A DNA stretch of 64,000 bases from a virus. Both the position numbers and the translations under genes were made by a program. The stretch spans positions 39,352 to 103,351 of the IMG/VR virus record IMGVR_UViG_3300020221_000005, one strand, 5' to 3'. The notes under the pieces are model-generated. The model was not told the DNA's origin and searched no databases. It worked only from the letters and a program-made list of their open reading frames with translations. This document shows positions 25,598-34,800 of the stretch, one piece after another (the stretch's first letter is position 1; every line of letters begins with the position of its first letter).

Positions 25598-28500
25598 AAA
25601 TATTTACATAGATAAAAAAGATTTTGGTTATTCGGTAGCTATAAGCGACGTATACGCTTTAATAGGAAATCCATCTTTTGAGTCTTTTAACAGTTCATCT
25701 GCAAATCCAATTTTAGAAGAGGGTTCGGTGGATGTGTATAAATATAATTCTAATACTAGTTCAACTTTTATATATGATAGAACAATAAAATTATCTTCTT
25801 TGAAAGAAGATTATTATGCGTTATATACAGAAAATTATACCACAAGCTCAAACTCTATTGCGTCACTATCGGGAAGTTATTCGTTATCGACAGAAACGAA
25901 CACTTCAGGTTCTAATTCTGGATCTGTTGCCATATTTAACAACTATGAATTTTTATTAGCAAACTCAGAAGACATGTTTACATTATCATCTGACTTTGGT
26001 AGAAGTTTAGATATATATGAAAATTTATGTGCGATAGGTTGTACTAGAATGACTTATACGTTTTTAAACATGGATGAAGTAATTAGAAACGAAGAAGGTT
26101 GCATAGAAATTCACGATCTTTCAAAAGAAAAATCAAAGACTCAAACTATATTTGCTCCTATCAATTCGTCGTTTTTAAATTTTACATCTATAGATACAGG
26201 ATCAAATTCATTTGGATGGTCAGTATCTATCAATAAAGATTTTCTTGTGGTGGGAAGTCCTTATACAAAGAATAGTGGGTCGGTTTTTATATTTAAACGT
26301 GACTCGGACGAATATACCTATCATAGTTACATTACTTCTAGCGGACAAAACTTGTTTGGTTCTTGTTTGAAATTAGACAAAAACTTTAATAAGTTGATAG
26401 TAGGAAATGGAAGTATTATCGATAATAATTCAAAAGCTTATTTATATGAATATGTATTAACCACAGATAAATGGGAGTTAATTCAAGAATTTACATCTAA
26501 TAAAACCGTCGAAAATCTAAAAATTTTACCCGTACCACAACACGATCCTGTAATTGCTCTTCCTGACGGATATGGCAATTCAGTATCTATTTACTGTTCT
26601 TCTTCTACAGATGTGGCGGTCGCGGTTGGTGCGCCATACGACAGAATTTATAAAGAATTTAGTGGTTCAAATTGTTATCGAGATGGTTGTGTATATGTTT
26701 ACAATTCAAAAAATTGTATATTGCCAAGCGGAAAGTGCGAATCTACTATTGTCGGATCAAATATAGTTAAGGGGTTATTTCATTTTCCAAATGTGTTTCA
26801 TAGTGCGAGAGCCGTTCTTGTTCAGCCAGATGATTCGATATTTATTGGTGGAGAATTCATATATTATAATGCTGAATCTAACTTTCGTAATCGACTGGTA
26901 AAACTTTCTAAAGACGGCGAACTTACATCTTTAACCGCTTCACTTTTCGGTAGCACCGTGCGCGACCTGATTAAAACCGGTAGTAAAATAATTACAAGAG
27001 GTATACATCCTCGTTTGGGTCGGTTTAATTCTAGCGACGGTAGCACCGATAACGATGATAATACGTTTTTTAATAATGTCGAGTCTGTTATAGCTGACGG
27101 TAACGGTTTGAGCTGTGTCGCGGTTACCGCTGACAATAAGATTTTAATTAGTGGAAATTTTACTAGAGGTGTGAAAGAAATCACAGCAGGTTTTTATCAC
27201 ACCGTGGTTATAAAACGAGATAACACCGTAGCGGCGTGGGGATTAAACAACGAGGGCCAAACCACCGGCACACCAACAACCGCCCCGCCTCACATCGAGA
27301 CGGGAAATCCGGTCACATTGAGCGGCCAGGTTTTGAGAAACGTGGTGGCCATCGCGGCGGGTTGGGCTCACACCGTGGCCTTGAAGTCGGATGGCACCGT
27401 GGTGGCGTGGGGAAGCAACGACTATGGCCAAACCACCGTGCCCTTCAACCTGAGCGGCGTGGTGGCCATCGCGGCGGGTGAGAATCACACCGTGGCCTTG
27501 AAGTCGGATGGCACCGTGGTGGCGTGGGGAAACAACTACTTTGGCCAAACTACCGGCACACCAACAACCGCCGCTCCTTACACCGCGACGGCAAATCCGG
27601 TCACATTGAACGGCCAGATTTTGAGCGACGTGGTGGCCATCGCGGGGGGTTTGTATAACACCGTGGCCTTGAAGTTGGATGGCACCGTGGTGGCGTGGGG
27701 CTCTGGCCAAACCACCGTGCCCGCCGGCCTGAGCGGCGTGGTGGCCATCGCGGCGGGTGAGGAGCACACCGTGGCCTTGAAATCGAATGGCACCGTGGTG
27801 GCGTGGGGAGCCAACTACGCTGGCCAAACCACCGTGCCCGACGGACTGAGCGGCGTGGTGGCCATCGCGGGGGGTGAGCGTCACACCGTGGCCTTGAAGT
27901 CGGATGGCACCGTGGTGGCGTGGGGAGGGAACGACTTTAGCCAAAGCACCGTGCCGTCAGTCATCAACAACACTACTACAGGAAGCAATTACATATCTAG
28001 AATAAACGGCACCACGGGTGAAATTGACCCTACATTTTCACATACAGGTTCAGGACCATTTAGGCCTGCGCAGCGTCGGCCTGTCCCCGCCCCGGCAATT
28101 AGTGCTATTCTTCCGTTATCAAACAATAAAATACTTGTCGGAGGTCATTTACCGTTTTACGACAATGTAACGACGGACCATATCGTTCGGCTCAACTCGG
28201 ACGGCACCCTCGACCAAACTTTTACGGCAAAATGTAAAGGAGGCATAGTAAACACAATAGTCGGACAAATCGATAATAAAATACTTGTCGGAGGAAGTTT
28301 CACTTCTGTTAGTATCGATGGGGTTAACTATTCCAAAAGAGGAATATTTCGACTTAATGAAAACGGCACGTTTGACACTTCTTTCGTCGGGTCAGGAATA
28401 GGTGCTGGTCAAGATATTCATAAAATTTTTACTGTTCCATCCTCCGGTAAAATTATGATTATTGGCTCCTTCACCACATTCAACGGCATATCAATTAATA

Positions 28501-30071
28501 AGATCGCGCGACTACACAACAATGGTGATCTTGATACTAGTTTTAATCCTGGCGAATCAACAAACGCAATCATTCTTGATCTTGATTTTCAAAGTGATGG
28601 TAAAATGGTTCTTGTCGGAGATTTTTCTAAGTATAATGGAAAAAATTGTAATCGAGTAGTTAGAATCACTCGTAACGGTGATTTTGATAGTTCGTTTTTA
28701 GAAACTTTTTTATATAATACTCCGTCGACCTGTTCAGTTAATGAGTTGGGTTGGAAAGAGACAAAATTATTTGGTGATGTAGATTCGTTTAAGTTTAATA
28801 GATTTGGTCATTCGGTAGACATCTCCGAAGACAAACTTTTAATTTCTTGTCCCAAGTTTTTATCTGAATTTTCATCTTCTTACGTACAAAATACTTTATT
28901 TAAATCAGTCGATTGTGATGATCTTACCGAAAATGATTATTTGGGAATGTTTTATATATATGATAAACAAGAAGAAAATTGGAACAATATATATGCTAAA
29001 TTTAAACCTAGAAAAAGATTTGGTTATCCGTTTAACTTTTTTGCACATGATGTTTCTATACATAAAAAAAACTTGATTGTGGGATCTCCCATAGCTTTGA
29101 CCGACTCGAATAGAATCATTGAAATAGTTGAAGATAAAGAAAACGTCGCGGAAAATTTACATGGAAATTTTTCTATTTTTAATTTAAATGAATTTGAATC
29201 ACACCATCATGTGGGAAATGTGTTTTATAGAAATGGTAAAATGGTATTTTCAAATTCGGCGTCTGTATTTGATAATATGTTTAATAACGATGTAAACGAT
29301 GAACCAGTTTATGATATTTCATATAACAGCAAAACTTCTTTGTATGAAAAACAAATAATTTGTACGGTGAGTCCAGGCGAGTTTAATTATTCTACAAATC
29401 CGACTGCCCATGTTCCAAGTTTGATTCAATTGGATTTGAACAAAAACGGAAAATTTGATTTTCAAGACTGCGACAAAATTTTGAGGGGTATATATAAAAA
29501 GTTCAACGGAAATGAACAGTGGTGGAATTTGTTACAATTGGAATATCCAATTGGGTTTGAAAATGTTGTAGAAAAGAGTAAATTTGAATATTATCTAACA
29601 CAATCAATAAAGAACGAAACTTTGTATAATTTAACAGATTCTATACTTACTACCGAAGAATATAATTATATTGTTAATAATTTAGATAGCACTTTGGATA
29701 TAAACCAAGATGGTTTGACTGATAATATGGATTTAACTATACTGTGGAAATATTTCGCAGATACTTTGACCGCTGATAACTATGAAATGTTCACTACTAG
29801 TAAATCTACGAGCTCACGGAGTATATATTCAGTGGCTAGGGACTATTTGGATACAATTACTGGCAAAAGTCATAAACATCTAATCAAAGATGTATTTCAT
29901 CGTCGATATGTTACAAGTTCAAATTTTACTACACAGTCATTTTTATCTCCATATATTACCACTATAGGATTATATAATAACTTAGATTTGATTGGCGTGG
30001 TAAAGTTAGGGACGCCTATAAAAAACGAAGGAAAATTTCCTTTAAATTTTATAATACGTTTTGATATTTAA
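25590..30071 (+). CDS. Giant virion protein with nested FG-GAP, delta-60 and RCC1 propellers and dockerin-like repeats (1493 aa)
   Basis: The start is put at ATG 25590 (MHKNIYIDKKDFG), overlapping the upstream gene by 8 nt; GTG 25578 and ATG 25584 are in frame. FG-GAP-type blades (FGYSVAIS...VDVYKY, FGWSVSINKDFLVVGSP..GSVFIF) fill about residues 10-385. Delta-60 repeats begin at about 405, one is cut by six RCC1 repeats (about 525-790; VVAIAAG...HTVALKSDGTVVAWG), and resume to about 1040. Two further FG-GAP-like blades follow (RFGHSVDISEDKLLIS, FFAHDVSIHKKNLIVGSP). Two dockerin/EF-hand-like loops (DLNKNGKFDFQDCD, DINQDGLTDNMDL) lie near 1280 and 1370. The end carries the GLYN module shared with the protein at 20486. 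It is likely a tail fibre or adhesin that binds the host surface. Confidence 0.75.
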   Translation: MHKNIYIDKKDFGYSVAISDVYALIGNPSFESFNSSSANPILEEGSVDVYKYNSNTSSTFIYDRTIKLSSLKEDYYALYTENYTTSSNSIASLSGSYSLSTETNTSGSNSGSVAIFNNYEFLLANSEDMFTLSSDFGRSLDIYENLCAIGCTRMTYTFLNMDEVIRNEEGCIEIHDLSKEKSKTQTIFAPINSSFLNFTSIDTGSNSFGWSVSINKDFLVVGSPYTKNSGSVFIFKRDSDEYTYHSYITSSGQNLFGSCLKLDKNFNKLIVGNGSIIDNNSKAYLYEYVLTTDKWELIQEFTSNKTVENLKILPVPQHDPVIALPDGYGNSVSIYCSSSTDVAVAVGAPYDRIYKEFSGSNCYRDGCVYVYNSKNCILPSGKCESTIVGSNIVKGLFHFPNVFHSARAVLVQPDDSIFIGGEFIYYNAESNFRNRLVKLSKDGELTSLTASLFGSTVRDLIKTGSKIITRGIHPRLGRFNSSDGSTDNDDNTFFNNVESVIADGNGLSCVAVTADNKILISGNFTRGVKEITAGFYHTVVIKRDNTVAAWGLNNEGQTTGTPTTAPPHIETGNPVTLSGQVLRNVVAIAAGWAHTVALKSDGTVVAWGSNDYGQTTVPFNLSGVVAIAAGENHTVALKSDGTVVAWGNNYFGQTTGTPTTAAPYTATANPVTLNGQILSDVVAIAGGLYNTVALKLDGTVVAWGSGQTTVPAGLSGVVAIAAGEEHTVALKSNGTVVAWGANYAGQTTVPDGLSGVVAIAGGERHTVALKSDGTVVAWGGNDFSQSTVPSVINNTTTGSNYISRINGTTGEIDPTFSHTGSGPFRPAQRRPVPAPAISAILPLSNNKILVGGHLPFYDNVTTDHIVRLNSDGTLDQTFTAKCKGGIVNTIVGQIDNKILVGGSFTSVSIDGVNYSKRGIFRLNENGTFDTSFVGSGIGAGQDIHKIFTVPSSGKIMIIGSFTTFNGISINKIARLHNNGDLDTSFNPGESTNAIILDLDFQSDGKMVLVGDFSKYNGKNCNRVVRITRNGDFDSSFLETFLYNTPSTCSVNELGWKETKLFGDVDSFKFNRFGHSVDISEDKLLISCPKFLSEFSSSYVQNTLFKSVDCDDLTENDYLGMFYIYDKQEENWNNIYAKFKPRKRFGYPFNFFAHDVSIHKKNLIVGSPIALTDSNRIIEIVEDKENVAENLHGNFSIFNLNEFESHHHVGNVFYRNGKMVFSNSASVFDNMFNNDVNDEPVYDISYNSKTSLYEKQIICTVSPGEFNYSTNPTAHVPSLIQLDLNKNGKFDFQDCDKILRGIYKKFNGNEQWWNLLQLEYPIGFENVVEKSKFEYYLTQSIKNETLYNLTDSILTTEEYNYIVNNLDSTLDINQDGLTDNMDLTILWKYFADTLTADNYEMFTTSKSTSSRSIYSVARDYLDTITGKSHKHLIKDVFHRRYVTSSNFTTQSFLSPYITTIGLYNNLDLIGVVKLGTPIKNEGKFPLNFIIRFDI
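27230..27955 (+). repeat. GC-rich RCC1 repeat cassette inside the propeller gene
   Basis: Near-identical stretches such as accgtggccttgaagtcgg and ggcaccgtggtggcgtgggg recur five to six times with spacing of about 110 to 170 bp. By eye this stretch is far richer in G and C than the roughly 30 percent typical of its surroundings. The units encode the RCC1-like consensus VVAIAAG.xHTVALKSDGTVVAWG. The high mutual identity suggests recent amplification. Confidence 0.9.
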
Positions 30072-30075
30072 ATGA

Positions 30076-30083
30076 TATTTATA
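30076..30083 (+). promoter_or_regulatory. Late-promoter-like motif TATTTATA
   Basis: An exact TATTTATA copy in the 16-nt gap after the giant gene, 4 nt before the ATG at 30088. Confidence 0.5.
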
Positions 30084-30087
30084 ATAT

Positions 30088-30357
30088 ATGGCAAATACAC
30101 CTATAGAGAGAAAATCAATAGACACACCACTGGAAAAAAGATACCTATCGGATACGACTGGTGGAGCATATGATGCTAAAACCGCCGGCGCGTCGACAAT
30201 TCCAACGAGTCTTCAAGAAAAAACATTCACCTCGGCTGAAGGATTCAAAACTAAGGCTCCGTTAAATCAAAGCGAATTCAAAGATGCGCAAGGAACAAAA
30301 TCTAAAGAACTATCTTCTTTTATAAAAGGGTTCTCTAATAAAAAATATAAACCCTAA
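30088..30357 (+). CDS. Small polar protein (89 aa)
   Basis: A Thr/Ser/Lys/Ala-rich, probably disordered protein (MANTPIERKSIDTPLEKRYLSD...KELSSFIKGFSNKKYKP) that closes the tail block. It has its own motif-type promoter. No family is recognised. It may be a minor virion protein, judged only by promoter type and position. Confidence 0.55.
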   Translation: MANTPIERKSIDTPLEKRYLSDTTGGAYDAKTAGASTIPTSLQEKTFTSAEGFKTKAPLNQSEFKDAQGTKSKELSSFIKGFSNKKYKP

Positions 30358-30378
30358 AAATAATACTATATATCTTAT

Positions 30379-30876
30379 ATGGTATTAGGTTTTGATGCTT
30401 CAACGTCAACCGTTGGTTGGGCGTTTTCTGAAAATAAAAATATTGTGGATGCTGGATTTATAAATATAAAATCTGGCCTCACATATAAAGATAAATCATT
30501 TTTGGTAATAAATCACATAGAAAAAAATAAAAATTTTTCAGCCGTAAATAAAATTTACTTGGAATCGGCTTTAAGTGGTTTTGCGGGTGGATTTACTTCT
30601 CAACAAGTTATAATAACTCTATCAAGATTTAACGCGGTATTTGAATATATTTTGACTGAACGTTGGAACGTTGATTTAGAACTATTAAATGTCAATACGG
30701 CTAGAAAAAAAGTGATAGGAAAGTGTCGTGAAAAAGGAATGAAATCTAAAGAGTTTGTAAAAACATATTTGGAGAAAATTCATCCGATTCATGACTTTGA
30801 CGTTTTAAACGCTAAAGGAAGTTGGGATAAAAGAAATGCGGACATGTATGATGCTATGGTGTTGTCTTTATTTTAA
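30379..30876 (+). CDS. RuvC-like Holliday junction resolvase (165 aa)
   Basis: The fold signature of RuvC-type nucleases is visible: LGFDASTSTVGWA at the N terminus (catalytic D6), KIYLESALSG with E62, and the C-terminal NADMYDAMVLSLF with D155 and D158. The length is that of phage RuvC homologues. These enzymes cut four-way junctions formed during recombination-dependent replication and packaging; in T4 the unrelated gp49 does this job. The primase and the Mre11-Rad50 fusion follow on the same strand, which makes a recombination/replication cluster. Confidence 0.85.
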   Translation: MVLGFDASTSTVGWAFSENKNIVDAGFINIKSGLTYKDKSFLVINHIEKNKNFSAVNKIYLESALSGFAGGFTSQQVIITLSRFNAVFEYILTERWNVDLELLNVNTARKKVIGKCREKGMKSKEFVKTYLEKIHPIHDFDVLNAKGSWDKRNADMYDAMVLSLF

Positions 30877-30912
30877 ATTGACGAATTTAGTTTCGAGTTT
30901 ATGTTATAACGT

Positions 30913-31878
30913 ATGTTGCTTCAGAATGAGATTGTAGGCATTTTAAATAAAGCTTTAAATCAAAAAGCTAAAATTAGAAAAGGAACCGATGCGGTTTATT
31001 TTTGTCCAAGTTGTAAACATTATAAAAGAAAATTAGAAATAAATTTGCTTACGGGAAAATATAACTGCTGGGTTTGTAATTTTTCAGGAACAAGTTTTAA
31101 AAGTTTATTTAAAAAACTAAATCTATCTTGCGAGTTATATAATTTAATAAAACCAAATTCACGTTCAGACAATCTGTCTTCAAATGACGCAATCGATCTC
31201 GATAATTTATTCAAAGAACACGTTGAGAGTTCTACGGAAATACAAAAACTGCCTACAGAATATATTCCTTTATATGAATATAGAAATTCTATAGAATATA
31301 AAAATGCAATAAAATATTTATTGTCTAGAAACGTAACTAAACACGATATATATCGTTATCAAATTGGCTATTGTGAAAGTGGAATTTTTAGACAAAGAAT
31401 TATTGTTCCGTCTTTTGATAAAGATAATCTTTTAAATTTCTTTATAGGTAGAAGTTACTATGAAGACGTGAATTTTAAATATAATAATTGTGAATTTAGC
31501 AAAAATATTATAGGATTTGAATCGTTGGTAGATTTTTCTCAAGAAATTACTTTGGTGGAAGGTGTATTTGACGCTTTTGCTGTGAGATATAATTGCATTC
31601 CTTTATTTGGAAAAACGTTGTCAAAAAAATTAAAAGAATCGTTAATTATAAATAAAGTTTTGACTGTAAATTTATTACTAGATAACGACGCTGTAAAAGA
31701 ATCTATTAAAATTTTAGAATTTTTAATAAAAAACGATATTAAAACTAAATTTGTGACATTAAATGGCAAAGACCCGTCTGAAATCGGATTTGAGAAAACT
31801 TGGGAAGCAATTAAATCGGCAAAAATTGTAAGCTTCGATGAGTTGTTAAAATTGAAATTAACTTATGAACGTAACTAA
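30913..31878 (+). CDS. DNA primase with zinc ribbon and TOPRIM domain (321 aa)
   Basis: An N-terminal zinc ribbon is formed by CPSCKH (C31, C34) and CWVC (C52, C55). The TOPRIM core is seen as TLVEGVFDAFAV with catalytic E216 and LLLDNDA with D257 and D259, followed by VTLNGKDPSEIGFE. The arrangement matches DnaG/T4 gp61-type primases, which make RNA primers for lagging-strand synthesis with the replicative helicase. The end overlaps the start of the next gene by 14 nt, so they are probably translated together. Confidence 0.85.
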   Translation: MLLQNEIVGILNKALNQKAKIRKGTDAVYFCPSCKHYKRKLEINLLTGKYNCWVCNFSGTSFKSLFKKLNLSCELYNLIKPNSRSDNLSSNDAIDLDNLFKEHVESSTEIQKLPTEYIPLYEYRNSIEYKNAIKYLLSRNVTKHDIYRYQIGYCESGIFRQRIIVPSFDKDNLLNFFIGRSYYEDVNFKYNNCEFSKNIIGFESLVDFSQEITLVEGVFDAFAVRYNCIPLFGKTLSKKLKESLIINKVLTVNLLLDNDAVKESIKILEFLIKNDIKTKFVTLNGKDPSEIGFEKTWEAIKSAKIVSFDELLKLKLTYERN

Positions 31879-34800
31879 ATTAAATTGTGATGTAAAAAAT
31901 TTTATAGGAATATTACACGTCGCAGATATACATATTAGATTAACAAAACGACATGAAGAATATCTGTCTGTATTTAAAAAGCTATATGATGTAGCGCATA
32001 AAACTCCTCCTAACACCTGTATTGCGGTTTTGGGTGATGTATTTCATTCTAAATCGGATTTAAGTCCTGAATGCGTTAAGCTGGCCTCAGATTTTTTAAA
32101 AAGTCTGGCTGATATTCGTCCCACCGTGGTCATAGCAGGCAATCACGATGCTACATTAAACAATAAAAACAGACTCGATAGCCTGAGTCCAATTATTGAT
32201 GCGTTACAACATAAAAATTTGTTTTATTTAAAAGATACTGGCCTCTTTATTTTAGGAGACATATTGTTTAATCACATGTCTGTATTTGATACGATGGAAA
32301 ATTATATAAAATCTTCGGACATCCCAAGTATTTATAAAAATGATACTAAATATTTAATTGGATTATTTCACGGATCTATTCACATGGCAATAACTGATAT
32401 GGGATATTATGTGAGTAACAGTTTGATAAAGCCTGAGTTATTTGATGGCCACGATTTGGTGTTGGTTGGAGATATTCACAAACATCAGGTGTTGGAAACT
32501 CCAAATACCAAAACCAAAATTGTATATCCAGGCAGTTTAATTCAACAAAATCACGGTGAAGAATTATTGGGACACGGATATGTGATGTGGAATTTAAATC
32601 AAAAAACTTTTAAACAATTGGACATTGAAAATGAATATGGTTTTTATACTGTGGATGTTAATAAAGGAAAATTGGTCACCGATCTATCCAATTTGCCTAA
32701 AAAAGCAAGACTAAGGGTTAAATGTTTTGAATCGGTTTCGTCGGAAGTAAAGTCGATAGTTTCTAAGATAAAAGAAAATTATGATATAGCTGAATTAACG
32801 TATGTAAGAGTTGACGTGGATCAACATTTATCAAAAAATATAGTAAATTCTACCTCTTTAAAATTAACTGATTTATCGTCGGCGGATTATCAAAACCAGC
32901 TTATTAAATCTTATTTAAATAAACAATTACCTAACCAAAAATTATCCGAAGAAATGTTTGAAAATATATTTGAAATAAATAAACACTATAATCAAAACAT
33001 TGACAGAGATAAATTAACCAGAAATATTCGATGGAAACCTAAAAAATTTGAGTTTAGCAATATGTTTAGTTACGGTGAAAATAATGTAATTGACTTTTCA
33101 AAGATGAAAGATACCGTGGGATTATTTGCTTCAAATGCATCAGGAAAATCTTCTATATTATCGGCGTTGAGTTTTTGTATATTTGACAAATGTGACAGAG
33201 CCTTTAAGGCTTCTCACATATTAAATTCACAAAAGGTAGGTTTTAATTGTAAATTTAATTTTGAAATAGATAAGGTTGATTATTTTATAGAAAGATCGGG
33301 CAAATCAGATAAAAAAGGAAATGTGAAAGTTGATGTGAAATTTTGGAAAGAAGAAGACAAAAAAATTATAGAATTAAATGGAGAAGCTCGCAGAAGTACT
33401 AACGATATGATTCGTGACTATTTGGGATCTTATGAAGATTTTATTTTAACAGTACTGTCTATTCAAAACAATAAAAGCGGAACTTTTGTAGATATGGGAC
33501 AAACAGAACGTAAAGATTTGATTTCTCAGTTTATGGGAATAAATATTTTTGACATGTTGTATCAAAAATCATCCGACGCATTGAAGGAACTATCAATCGA
33601 ATTAAAATCTTTAAATAAAGATATCGATCAAAATATTATTGCCGATATGGAAGTTGATTTAGAAAATTTAAAAACAAATTTAGTCTCGATCCGAAAAAAA
33701 CTTGATGAGTTTAATAAAACAAAACAAAATGAAGATGAAAATCTATTGGAAGAAACTAAGAAGTTAGTTAAATTAGATTCGTCTATCGCCACCAATCTAA
33801 TCAAAATGCAGTCTGAAAGTCAAACCTTGAATTCAGACATTTCAAAATTGAAATCTACAAAAAATTTACAAGAAAATAAATTTGTTGAGTTAATGTCGGA
33901 AAAAGAAAAATTAGATTTAGAAATTAAACAAATAGAGTCTTCTGATGTAACAGTAAAACATCAACAACTTATAGAATTAAAAAACAAACTTTCTAATTTA
34001 AAACACGAGATTGAAAAGAAAAAAATTTTCATAACATCTAAGGTAGATAAAATACATAAATTAAAATCACATCAATATGATCCGAATTGCAAATATTGTA
34101 TTAATAATAGTTTTGTAAAAGATGCAATTGAAGCTCAAAATTCTTTGGGTCAAGATAAAATTGAAGCGGACCAAATTATTAAAGATTACAACGAACTAAA
34201 TATTCAAATTCAAGAATTAAATGATGTCTCGGAGTTATATAACAAATATGAGTTATTAAAAAATAGCAAATTAAAAACAGAAACCGAGTGTGGTGTATTA
34301 ACTAATAATATTTTGAAATTAGATAATAATATACAAATAATCGGATCTAAATTAGAAAAGGTTGAAATTGATCTTAAAAACTACTTTGAACAAGAATCAA
34401 ATATAAAACACAATCAACTGATAGATAAAAACATGCGAGATATTCAAGGGAAAATTAAAACGTTGGGAATAGATATAAAAAGAAATACAGATGAACTTGT
34501 TTTTTTATCTTCAAAAATTACAGCTATAGAAAAAGATTTGTTATATAAAAAATCTGCCATAGAAAAAATAAAAACAATTCAGAAAAAAATAGATGCATAT
34601 ACGTTGTATGTTCAGTCAGTTTCTCGTGACGGCATCCCATTTGAATTGATTACCAATATAGTACCTGTTATAGAAAAAGAAGTAAACTCGATATTAAATC
34701 AGATAGTAGAATTTTCTGTTAATATACAAACCGATGGAAAAAATGTTATGACATATTTGGTTTACAATGATAAAAAGTGGGCGTTAGAGTTATCTAGTGG

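Noticed and set aside
27243-27944. Minus-strand and alternative plus-strand frames in the RCC1 cassette
   Set aside because: The high GC of the cassette removes stop codons from other frames; the RCC1 frame is in phase with the delta-60 flanks.
30878-30910. Sigma-70 promoter TTGACG with TATAAC before the primase
   Set aside because: The spacing is 21 bp and the -10 lies 2 nt before the start codon, so it is not a convincing promoter.
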